Positions 55,801 through 64,000 of a stretch of 64,000 nucleotides of DNA are shown one piece after another. Both the position numbers and the translations under genes were made by a program. Positions within the stretch are counted from its first letter, which is position 1, and every line of letters starts with the position of its first letter. Below the pieces are notes generated by a model that made no database searches, was not told where the DNA came from, and worked only from the letters and a program-made list of their open reading frames with translations. Source of the DNA: JAUCQB01 sp964586235 (GTDB lineage: Bacteria > Planctomycetota > Phycisphaerae > UBA1845 > PWPN01); NCBI GenBank assembly GCA_964586235.1, contig CAZPIO010000007.1, forward strand, positions 42,539 through 106,538, written 5' to 3'.

Positions 55801-57887
55801 CGGCTGAGCAATTTGACTTGAGAAAGCGCTTCACACTCGTCGCATCGTCCCTTTTTGCGGTGATCGTTGCCGCGACCGCTCTTGCCGCGGACGATCCGGG
55901 GGGCACCGGCGGCGAGTACCGCGCCGACGTTGCCTATCCCGAGTTCATGCCCATGTGGCGCGAGGGGTGGTCGTGGAACGACGAGAACGGTGAGAAGGTT
56001 GTGTACGCGCATCCGGACATGCCGCTGGGCGGTCATCTGTTCGCCATCTTCCGCAACGGCAGCGGCAAGCCGCTGGAGGTTGTAGATGTCCTGCTCAACG
56101 GCGTGAGCCTCGTCCAGGGCGTCGCGCCCGAACACAAGCCCACGAATCACCCGGACGACAAGTACCCATCCAGCCTTCAGTTCTCCAAACTGCCCAGAGA
56201 ACAGATGAACAAGCTTGTAACGGCGGGCGAACCGGTGTGGTGGAAGGTCGAGCCCATGGTCGTGCCGCCCGACGGATACGGACAAGTCACCGTGCGTCTG
56301 CGCCGTGACCCCAAGGTCCAGACGCTGACCGTCTCGGTTCCCGGCCTGTCGGAAGCTGACGGCCGGATCACGATTCCCACCGCTGCGAAGCAACCCCGGT
56401 TCTTCAGCATCAACTTCTCGGAGCGGTTCGATGCCGCCTACGCCTACCTGCGTCACCAGAGCGGCAAGGGAATCGCCCCCCGGCGGATTTTGCTGGACGG
56501 CCGGGACGTCACCAGCCGGTGTACGATCGTGGCCGACGATACCGTCGATACCGTGCCAGTGATCATCAGGCCCGCCTCGGCCTTCAAGCAGGGCACCTGG
56601 TACCTGTTCCAGGCCGTCTATGCCGACGGCAGCACCGCCAGAGTCAGCATCGGTGCCTGGCAGCCCGGCCTGGTCTACGGCATGTGGGGCTACTCCAAGG
56701 TCGGAAAGACCGCGGATGACAATCGCAAGTTTTTTCTCGAGGACATGCGCGTGCACAACATCAACACGCTCATGTACTCGATACCCGGCGAGGTGCGGGA
56801 GTTCCTCCGATCGAAAGAGGGGCAGGAATACTCGAAGAAGACCGGCATCCGGATCATGACCAACTGGGTCGGCGACGCGGTCAATCCGCCGTTCCTTTTC
56901 CTGACCGACGAGCCCGACGCCGGTGATTTCGTCAGCAAGATGCTCGACCCGTACAAGCGGATCGGTAGCCTCGCCCAGTGGCTGGTCAATCGGGCGAACA
57001 TGTTCCGCCGCGAGGACCCCGCCACGCCCGTCCTCCTGAACGTGGACAACACCTTCAAGCCCGAGAACTGGTACACCTATGCTCAACTGGCCGACCTGCC
57101 CTGCGCCGACCCGTACTACCAGGAGGGCGTCCAGAGCCTGCTCAAGTCCGACCCCACAAACTGGGGCCCGTACCTCAAGCCGACCTACGTCTACGGCGTG
57201 GGCACCATCTACCAGTCGGCCGGGGCCCCCAAGCCGATGCACCTGATCCTGCACACCTGCCGCTTCGACATGAAGGATTTCCCGTTTCGCGGGCCGACGC
57301 CGCAGGAAAAGCGCATCGAGGTTTACTACTCCCTCGCGGCCGGGGCCAAGGCCTTGTCGTTCTGGTGGTACACGCCGTTTGGCGAATACTACGGCTGCGG
57401 CGGCAGCGACAAGGACATGCGGGCGCTGTGGAAGGAAATCGGACTGGTCGGGGCGGAGATCCGCTCGGCCGAACCGCTGATCATCCGCAGTTGCCCGGCG
57501 AGCGTCCCGGTGCGGGGCCCGCACATGCTGTGGATTCGTTCGCTTCTGGCCGGCGACGACGCCATGGCCCTCATCGTGGTCAACGACAACTTCGCGTCGG
57601 ACCGCCTCGGGACCATCTATCGGCCGGTCGAGAAAGCCAAGGTCACGCTTCGGCCGCCCTCATGGCTCAAGCCCGGCGATGTTTTCGAACTGACCAGCGA
57701 TGGCCCGCGCGACGTGAAATGGCAGGCCGACGAGGCCGACCTGACCCTGGACCTCGGGACGGTCGCTCTGACGCGCCTCATCCTGATCTCAAAGGACACC
57801 GTTCTGCGCAAGCAGTCGCAGAAGCTCTACGACGACCGTTTCGCCGCGAACGTCAAGGCCCTGTTGAGCGATCAACCTTCCAAGTAG
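55797..57887 (+). CDS. Secreted protein of unknown function, possibly a glycosidase
   Basis: 696 residues. The signal peptide (FTLVASSLFAVIVAATALAA) is preceded by a charged n-region. Residues ~70-290 look like beta-sandwich modules (EVVDVLLNGVSLVQG, VTVRLRRDPKVQTLTVSVPG). ~295-600 may form a barrel (NINTLMYSIPGEV, FLFLTDEPDAGDF, GAKALSFWWYTPFGEYYG), and a final beta domain follows. I recognise no family. Its layout resembles the protein at 35671, but similarity is not evident. It is translationally coupled (ATGA) to the HAD phosphatase gene. Confidence 0.7.
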   Translation: MTAEQFDLRKRFTLVASSLFAVIVAATALAADDPGGTGGEYRADVAYPEFMPMWREGWSWNDENGEKVVYAHPDMPLGGHLFAIFRNGSGKPLEVVDVLLNGVSLVQGVAPEHKPTNHPDDKYPSSLQFSKLPREQMNKLVTAGEPVWWKVEPMVVPPDGYGQVTVRLRRDPKVQTLTVSVPGLSEADGRITIPTAAKQPRFFSINFSERFDAAYAYLRHQSGKGIAPRRILLDGRDVTSRCTIVADDTVDTVPVIIRPASAFKQGTWYLFQAVYADGSTARVSIGAWQPGLVYGMWGYSKVGKTADDNRKFFLEDMRVHNINTLMYSIPGEVREFLRSKEGQEYSKKTGIRIMTNWVGDAVNPPFLFLTDEPDAGDFVSKMLDPYKRIGSLAQWLVNRANMFRREDPATPVLLNVDNTFKPENWYTYAQLADLPCADPYYQEGVQSLLKSDPTNWGPYLKPTYVYGVGTIYQSAGAPKPMHLILHTCRFDMKDFPFRGPTPQEKRIEVYYSLAAGAKALSFWWYTPFGEYYGCGGSDKDMRALWKEIGLVGAEIRSAEPLIIRSCPASVPVRGPHMLWIRSLLAGDDAMALIVVNDNFASDRLGTIYRPVEKAKVTLRPPSWLKPGDVFELTSDGPRDVKWQADEADLTLDLGTVALTRLILISKDTVLRKQSQKLYDDRFAANVKALLSDQPSK

Positions 57888-58035
57888 GGCCGACGTCCTC
57901 GTCGGCCCGGTGCCCCGGCTATGCATGAGCATGCCGAGATCGTGTCCTTCCGGCAGTCTGCGGTACTTGCCATCGCATGGTGCCAGAGGTGGGATTGCGC
58001 TGGTACTGTCATGTTTTCATCTGGAGACTTGAGTC

Positions 58036-58851
58036 ATGCGATACCCTGTAGCATACGTTCTACTCGGGGTGCTGTTGGCCGGGTGCAGTCTGGGTGATGA
58101 GAGCTATGTGACCGTGGACGGTGAACGTGTCTGGATGTGGAAGAATGGGATTGCCAGGGTAGAACTCAATGAGGCACAGCAAGAATGGTCCACGCATCTG
58201 GATGTCGGTCTGAAGAAGTACTACTATCGCTACGCCGGGCCGCCGGCACTGCTGCACATGTGGATCGACGTCAATCGCAACGGGACACCGGCGGCATCAC
58301 CGATCATCAGTATGATCCTGGCCAATCGAGAAAGACCGCAATCAGATGTAAACATGAGTGGGATCGTGCTTGTCTCGGAGCGGTCCATGCCGGCTTCTTC
58401 CGGGCAGGCTGCTCTTTCTCGATTCTGTATCGACGTGAGGGGGAGTGGCACGTACACGCTCAATGTGCCGTTCGAGCAGGGCATCTTCTATGTACACGGA
58501 GGAGTCTGGGCGAGCCCGAGACGTCTCGAATTCGATCGGACCTGGGGTTTCGAGTCCGTCGCTTACTATACGAAGGACCACGCCTACTACAAGAAGAAGG
58601 TCTCTGGTGAGCCGTATGATGCAACCTTCACCGTCGACCCTGGACCCGGGAAAACGGTTCTTACGTTCAAGACGCGTCTGACCGCCTTTAACCCCAAACT
58701 GCCCTTTGTCACGGTTCGGGAGAACGGTTCCAGGGATAGCATGGGCATCGGTACATTCAATTTCGGCTTACCGCAAATGTTCTATCGTACGACTGACCAG
58801 CGCGAGCCCGGTTTTCAGGCTGCCGATGCCGAGCGAGTTGAAGCACGATAG
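58036..58851 (+). CDS. Lipoprotein of unknown function
   Basis: 271 residues, starting MRYPVAYVLLGVLLAGCSLG with a perfect lipobox (LAGC). The ATG follows TGGAGA. The mature part is beta-rich and Tyr-rich (LKKYYYRYAGPPALLHMWID, VAYYTKDHAYYKKKVSG), without a recognised motif. It lies 148 bases after the secreted protein gene on the same strand; a weak functional link is possible. Confidence 0.7.
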   Translation: MRYPVAYVLLGVLLAGCSLGDESYVTVDGERVWMWKNGIARVELNEAQQEWSTHLDVGLKKYYYRYAGPPALLHMWIDVNRNGTPAASPIISMILANRERPQSDVNMSGIVLVSERSMPASSGQAALSRFCIDVRGSGTYTLNVPFEQGIFYVHGGVWASPRRLEFDRTWGFESVAYYTKDHAYYKKKVSGEPYDATFTVDPGPGKTVLTFKTRLTAFNPKLPFVTVRENGSRDSMGIGTFNFGLPQMFYRTTDQREPGFQAADAERVEAR

Positions 58852-58915
58852 CGGGTGATCGACCGTTCCGATTATCGTGTCTGCACCGGTTCATCTTCGA
58901 TTCCGAAAGAAGGAG

Positions 58916-59085
58916 ATCGCGGCTGCAAGTTGAGCGGAGCGAAACCCGCCGTGGCGGGCCGCTGCTACCGCGACGATCGCGGTCAGAAACCGCTCCTACA
59001 ACCGGTCGCGGCTGCAAGCCGCTCCTACTGAACCCTGAACCCTGAACCCTGACCCCTGAATCCTGAACCCCGAACCCTCTCACGC
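58916..59085. repeat. Composite palindromic repeat, fourth copy, reverse orientation
   Basis: CCCGCC GT GGCGGG (58945-58958), then GCGGT CAGAA ACCGC and GCGGCT GCA AGCCGC, each followed by CTCCTAC, then a run of CTGAACCCTGAACCCTGAAC-type heptamers with variants up to ~59082. This is the reverse complement of the GGGTTCA-GTAGGAGCGG order in the other copies. It has no GTTTAT hairpin. Confidence 0.75.
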
Positions 59086-59628
59086 CCCCTCCGCCTTAGC
59101 CGTGCTCCCATAGCGTTGCCCCAATCGCGGCTTGATCCGCCCGAGCATCGCGGTGATGACGGCGAACATGAGCGCCGCCGCGGTTCCCCAGAGAATTCGA
59201 GTGTGAAGCGCCGCGATCGTCGCCGGGTCCGCGCCGTCCGTGTCGAGCAGAGACTGGAGGCCCTGAGAGCGGTTCCTGATGAAGCTGTGCAGCAGCGGTA
59301 CGCACACGGCGATCAGCAGCGCTTTGACTTGAAGCCAGCGCATGCGGAGCAGCGGTTTCCCGGTGCAGGCCAGGAGGCACAGCCCCATCGCCATCGACCC
59401 GACCAGGCTGGGGATGATGATCCAGGTGTAGGCTCGGTGCAGTGCGTCGGTGTAGGTGCGCCGGCCCTCGTCGCTGACGGGCATGGAGGGCAGCAGGATC
59501 AGTGCCAGGAGGCTGATCAGGCCCCCGATGAGCGCGGCCACGAGGACAGTCTTAGCCATCAAGAAGTACGGTCGGACGCCCCGGCCGGGCCGCCGACCGT
59601 GGATGTTTTCATAGCGCGGTTTGCTCAT
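59080..59628 (-). CDS. Integral membrane protein of unknown function
   Basis: 182 residues from ATG 59628 (ATG 59679 is an alternative with GGAAG close by). About four membrane helices: MAKTVLVAALIGGLISLLAL, AYTWIIIPSLVGSMAMGLCL, ALLIAVCVPLLHSF and ILWGTAAALMFAVITAML. The layout recalls small cytochrome b561- or CopD-like proteins, but I see no conserved heme His pairs. The end overlaps the repeat region. Confidence 0.6.
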   Translation of the reverse strand: MSKPRYENIHGRRPGRGVRPYFLMAKTVLVAALIGGLISLLALILLPSMPVSDEGRRTYTDALHRAYTWIIIPSLVGSMAMGLCLLACTGKPLLRMRWLQVKALLIAVCVPLLHSFIRNRSQGLQSLLDTDGADPATIAALHTRILWGTAAALMFAVITAMLGRIKPRLGQRYGSTAKAEGA

Positions 59629-59902
59629 GTGGATATTGTGCAGCCAAGGTCGGCCGGCGGCAAACGGGACGGTGTCCATGACACTTCCAGTGGGTGCCAC
59701 TGGCAGCTTGCCTGCCAGTGTCTTAGACGGTGCAGGTCTGCACGGGCGGACAAGCCCCCCGTGGTACCCCAAGAGTAACCCCGCCGCATGTGTCACACAC
59801 CCATCCTGGTCTGTGGTTGGTCGTGCAACCGGCAGGTTGCCGCTATAATGCGGCGAAATGGCGAACCTGCGGGGGGCGGCAAAGACACGAGTGGTGCCAA
59901 CG

Positions 59903-61102
59903 ATGAGATTCCAGTGCATTCTTTTTTTGCTCCTGATAGCCGGGTGTGGCACGAAGCAAACGCCCCCAGGCTCAACCGTCGAACAGAATGAGCCGGGCAA
60001 CAAGCTTTACATGACACCCAACGACGTCCATGCCCTGGTTCTCGACGAGACGGCCGATGTCTTCGAGCAGGGCGTGAACTCCGGGACCGCGGTGGTCAAG
60101 GACCCGGCCGGCGTGGCTCTCCTGGCCGAGACGCCGCCGGGCGAGCAGGCCCGTCCCCCGCATCAAGGCGCATACACCTCGCGCGTCATCGCGGCGGAAT
60201 TCCCCTTCAATGACGTCGTGCCGTCCTGGAACGTGGATTGTCCGCGGCACGCCGGCTTCGTGGTCGAGCTTCGCTTCGGCAGGGCGGAAGGCGACTTCTG
60301 GACACCCTATTACTACCTGGGCACCTGGGGCACGGCCGCCGCGCCGGCGACCAGGCTCCAGCACGACCAGAACGGCGACGTGGACGTCGATTACTTCCGT
60401 TCGTGCAATCGGTTCGACCGGCTGCAATATCGCGTTCACTTGTCCTCCTCGAAGCGAGGTCCGCTGCCGGTGCTGAGACGCTTTGGCTTGGCTTGCAGCA
60501 ACACGCTGAACGATGCGGACCTGGCCCGCCGTTGCCGCAAGCCGGTGGACGCCGGGCCGCGCGAGAAGTGGGCGAGGCGGCTGCCCGTGCCGTTCAGGAG
60601 CCAGAAGTGGGAGGCCCGCGAAGTCCGCGGGAGCATCTGCAGCCCGACGTCGGTATCCATGGTGCTCGATTACTACGGCGTCAAGTTGCCCACGCCGCGC
60701 GTCTACGAAGTCGTCTACGATGAGGAGTTCAAGCTCTATGGCAACTGGGCCCGCGCGGTGCAGACAGCGTGCCACTTCGGCGTGCCGGGCTACATTGAGC
60801 GGTTCGGCGACTGGAACGCGGTCAAGCGGCACATCGCGGCCGGGAGGCCCGTGATCGCCAGCATCCGCGTCGAGAAAGGCCAGCTCCGCAACGCTCCCTA
60901 CCGTGAGTCCAACGGCCATCTGCTGGTTATCACCGGCTTCGACGGGAAGGGCGGCGTCTGCATCAACGACCCCGCGGCGGCCACACAAGAGCAGGGGGTG
61001 GTCGTCCACCCGATCGAGGACGTCGAGAAAATCTGGTTCGAGCATGGGGGCGTGGGCTACGTGCTGCTGAAGCCGCCGGCATCGCAACCCGCGACCCACT
61101 GA
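59903..61102 (+). CDS. C39-like cysteine peptidase, lipoprotein
   Basis: 399 residues. ATG 59903 begins MRFQCILFLLLIAGCGTK, a signal peptide with a perfect lipobox (IAGC); an upstream in-frame ATG at 59858 would spoil it. Residues ~40-225 form an unassigned beta-rich part. From ~235 comes a papain-like C39_2 domain: VRGSICSPTSVSMVLDYYG with the expected catalytic Cys, RESNGHLLVITGFDGKG with the His, and CINDPAAA. Such domains cut peptides or peptidoglycan-linked substrates; the target is unknown. The mrp gene follows after 19 bases. Confidence 0.82.
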   Translation: MRFQCILFLLLIAGCGTKQTPPGSTVEQNEPGNKLYMTPNDVHALVLDETADVFEQGVNSGTAVVKDPAGVALLAETPPGEQARPPHQGAYTSRVIAAEFPFNDVVPSWNVDCPRHAGFVVELRFGRAEGDFWTPYYYLGTWGTAAAPATRLQHDQNGDVDVDYFRSCNRFDRLQYRVHLSSSKRGPLPVLRRFGLACSNTLNDADLARRCRKPVDAGPREKWARRLPVPFRSQKWEAREVRGSICSPTSVSMVLDYYGVKLPTPRVYEVVYDEEFKLYGNWARAVQTACHFGVPGYIERFGDWNAVKRHIAAGRPVIASIRVEKGQLRNAPYRESNGHLLVITGFDGKGGVCINDPAAATQEQGVVVHPIEDVEKIWFEHGGVGYVLLKPPASQPATH

Positions 61103-61121
61103 ATCGTGAGAGGAAACTTGA

Positions 61122-62213
61122 GTGAGTCATCCTACTAATCCCACCAGAGAGCAGGTGATCGAATCGCTGCGCGGCGTTCTGGACCCGGAACTCGGCAAAG
61201 ACATCGTCTCGCTGGATTTCGTGAAGAACGTGGCGATCTGCGAGGGCCGCGTTCGCGTCGACGTCGAGCTGACCACGCCGGCCTGCCCGATGCGCGAAAC
61301 CATCCGTCAGGACGTCGAATCGGCAGTGCGGCGGCTGCAAGGCGTTACCCAGGTCGAGGTGGCGTTCACCGCCCGTGTTCGCGGCAGCCTGCCTCCGCAG
61401 TGTGAGTTGCCCGGCGTCCGCAACATCATCGCCATTGGCGCGGGCAAGGGCGGCGTCGGCAAGAGCACCCTCAGCGTGATGCTCGCGGTGGGCCTGGCCC
61501 GCGCGGGCGCCAGGGTCGGCCTGCTCGACGCCGATGTGTACGGTCCTTCGATTCCCAGAATGCTCGGTATCGAGAACGTCCAGCCCGTCGAGCAGAATGA
61601 CAAGCTTCTGCCGGTTGAAGCCTGCGGTGTCAAAGCGATGAGCATCGGGCTGCTGATCCCGCCGGGGCAGGCCGTCATCTGGCGGGGGCCGATGATCCAC
61701 AACGCCATCCGGCAGTTTCTTGAACAGGTGGACTGGGGCGAACTCGACTACCTGATCGTGGATCTGCCGCCCGGCACCGGCGATGTCCCCCTGACGCTGG
61801 CCCAGTCGATCCCGCTGACCGGGGCGGTGGTGGTCTGCACGCCGCAGGCTGTGGCCCTGGCTGATGCCGTTCGCGCGGCTCGGATGTATGAAACTCTGGG
61901 AGTCCCGGTCCTGGGGATGATTGAGAACATGAGTTGCTTCATCGCCCCGGACACCGGCAAGGAATACGACCTGTTCGGTAAGGGAGGGGTCGAGAAAGCG
62001 GCCCGAGCGTTGAAAACGCCGTTTCTGGGCTCGATCCCGATCAACGTGGCCATCCGCCTTTCCGGTGACGCCGGCACCCCGGCCTCGCTGTTCGCCGACG
62101 ACGGCCAGGGGCTCCACAGGGCCATTACCGCGGTCGTCGAGACCCTGGCAGGGCGGGTGGCTGTGCGGGCTGCTCTGAAGCAGACCCCATCCGAGCAGAG
62201 CGGCGGCGGATGA
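61122..62213 (+). CDS. mrp: Mrp/NBP35-family iron-sulfur carrier ATPase
   Basis: 363 residues from a GTG start (GAGAGG upstream). Residues ~8-85 are the MIP18/FeS-assembly domain (VLDPELGKDIVSLDFVKNV, TTPACPMRETI). The ParA-like ATPase has the deviant Walker A IGAGKGGVGKSTLS (Lys114), LLDADVYGPSIPRMLG and DYLIVDLPPGTGDVPLTLAQ. The usual C-terminal CxxC cluster site (as in ICPHCG) reads MSCFIAPDTGKEYDLFG, so only one Cys remains. It may transfer Fe-S clusters to apoproteins in a modified way. Confidence 0.9.
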   Translation: MSHPTNPTREQVIESLRGVLDPELGKDIVSLDFVKNVAICEGRVRVDVELTTPACPMRETIRQDVESAVRRLQGVTQVEVAFTARVRGSLPPQCELPGVRNIIAIGAGKGGVGKSTLSVMLAVGLARAGARVGLLDADVYGPSIPRMLGIENVQPVEQNDKLLPVEACGVKAMSIGLLIPPGQAVIWRGPMIHNAIRQFLEQVDWGELDYLIVDLPPGTGDVPLTLAQSIPLTGAVVVCTPQAVALADAVRAARMYETLGVPVLGMIENMSCFIAPDTGKEYDLFGKGGVEKAARALKTPFLGSIPINVAIRLSGDAGTPASLFADDGQGLHRAITAVVETLAGRVAVRAALKQTPSEQSGGG

Positions 62214-62285
62214 TTCGGCATGGTTTGTTGTTAACCTCTTTTTCGCAAATGCTTTAGGATTCCTGCCGACTCGTGGGCAGCCCAG

Positions 62286-62314
62286 TTGACAGGTCCTGAA
62301 ACTGGGTGTATATT
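62286..62314 (+). promoter_or_regulatory. rRNA promoter P1
   Basis: TTGACA (62286-62291) and TATATT (62309-62314) with a 17-base spacer, an almost ideal sigma70 promoter, about 580 bases before 16S. Confidence 0.75.
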
Positions 62315-62448
62315 TATCTGCCGTAACGTAGGGTTTGCGGTCTGGCGTGTCGGTTGTCTTATTGCCTTATGCCTGTCGGCGGTGCCCTGCGGAAGTGGGT
62401 GTGTCAACCGCCGAGCCATCGGGACATGAAGGCGATCAGTTGAACCGG

Positions 62449-62518
62449 CTTTTTTTTCGCCTGTCAGCCTGCCTGGGTGCCGCCTGCCGGCGGGGCTCAG
62501 GAAAACGCGAAAAAAAAG
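62449..62518 (+). promoter_or_regulatory. A/T-tract inverted repeat between the rRNA promoters
   Basis: CTTTTTTTTCGC (62449-62460) and GCGAAAAAAAAG (62507-62518) are a perfect 12-base inverted repeat around a 46-base GC-rich centre. The A tract ends 24 bases before the P2 -35 box, near the position of an UP element or of bent upstream DNA. Confidence 0.55.
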
Positions 62519-62541
62519 TGCAAGGCCTAACCGGCGCCGGC

Positions 62542-62569
62542 TTGACAGGGCCTGCGAGAAGGTTAAGAT
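62542..62569 (+). promoter_or_regulatory. rRNA promoter P2
   Basis: TTGACA (62542-62547) and TAAGAT (62564-62569), 16-base spacer. Predicted start near 62576, ~320 bases before 16S. Confidence 0.65.
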
Positions 62570-62617
62570 ACGTGGCTCCCCCTGAGCGGGCCAAAAAGCC
62601 GCTCGCGAGGGTAACCA

Positions 62618-62630
62618 GGCTCTTTGACAA
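62618..62630 (+). promoter_or_regulatory. boxA-like antitermination site
   Basis: GGCTCTTTGACAA closely matches the rRNA boxA (TGCTCTTTAACA) that binds NusB-S10. It lies just after P2, as expected in an rRNA leader. Confidence 0.65.
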
Positions 62631-62893
62631 GTGAACAGTGTGACAGATGCCGTGAGAACGTGGGCGGCACCGGGACCGGAGACGGTCGCGGCGCTGCCTG
62701 ACAGACACAGTCGGTCGGGGGAACTTAGCCAGATCTTCCGGCCGGCAAGGTGTGTGAAAGGCCTGACACCCGCTCTGGCGGGTCGACGGCCTCGATCGAA
62801 CGTTCTCGTGTACAACGAGTTCTACTCGATCAATTTCCTTCCTGTCGAAGCATATCGGGCGGCGACCTCGGTCGTTGTCCGGTGCATCGATAT

Positions 62894-64000
<1,107 letters not shown>

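Larger units (their letters stand above)
62214..62893 (+). other. rRNA operon promoter and leader region (680 bases)
   Basis: No protein gene is credible here. It contains two promoters, a long A/T-tract inverted repeat, a boxA-like site and several hairpins (for example CCCGC TCTG GCGGG near 62768). Its right end would pair with sequence after 16S during RNase III processing, which the window does not show. Confidence 0.75.

Noticed and set aside
59030..59085. Telomere-like heptamer run
   Set aside because: The GGGTTCA units are short, degenerate and internal, and they occur at other intergenic sites; nothing suggests a chromosome end.

Overview
The window comes from a GC-rich bacterium of the phylum Planctomycetota, probably near class Phycisphaerae. 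The best evidence is the partial 16S rRNA gene at the right end. At 63267-63284 it reads ACACCTACGGGTGGCTGC, the planctomycete (EUB338-II type) version of a site that most bacteria carry as ACTCCTACGGGAGGCAGC. Protein-level support includes a secreted protein with a planctomycete-style dockerin-like tail (9244-11685), tandem-duplicated UvrA as known from the PVC group (46130-53477), several large secreted glycosidase-like proteins, and many palindromic intergenic repeats. The class is an inference; I cannot name a species.

Layout. 1-9 kb: the end of ispG, an HDOD-GGDEF signalling protein, glycyl-tRNA synthetase, a LOG-family protein, a cyclophilin, an MltA-type lytic transglycosylase and a large polytopic membrane protein. 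9-18 kb: the dockerin-tailed secreted protein, a methyltransferase, a thiamine-binding protein followed by two stand-alone Clp N-domain proteins, a BtuF-like binding protein, xylose isomerase and a metallo-beta-lactamase-fold hydrolase. 18-34 kb: a complex I operon, nuoD-E-F-G-H-I-J-K-L-M-N without A, B and C. It contains two foreign genes: a lipoprotein between nuoG and nuoH, and a secreted GH10 xylanase between nuoH and nuoI that overlaps both neighbours by 4 bases. 34-46 kb: a Tat-exported Gfo/Idh/MocA oxidoreductase, glycosidase-like proteins, enolase followed by an FtsB/DivIC-like protein, a methyltransferase, an RdgC-like protein and a very small cysteine/aspartate-rich lipoprotein.

46-54 kb: tandem UvrA, four ATPase modules encoded by two genes. 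The split falls between the two ATPase modules of the first UvrA copy. The second gene ends in a duplicated domain I do not recognise. 54-62 kb: a CBM9-like protein, a DUF4870 protein, a HAD phosphatase, two unknown secreted proteins, a C39-like peptidase and an Mrp/NBP35 ATPase. From 62.2 kb: a 680-base rRNA leader with two good promoters and a boxA, then 16S rRNA cut off by the window end.

Functional themes are plant polysaccharide use (GH10 xylanase, xylose isomerase, glycosidase-like and dockerin-like proteins), respiration, DNA repair and envelope functions. The most unusual points are the xylanase embedded in the complex I operon, the split UvrA with its duplicated C-terminal domain, the CGGCGGCGGC lipoprotein, and a repeat family whose hairpin stems change between copies while staying paired. 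I found no tRNA gene, CRISPR array or transposase gene by eye.
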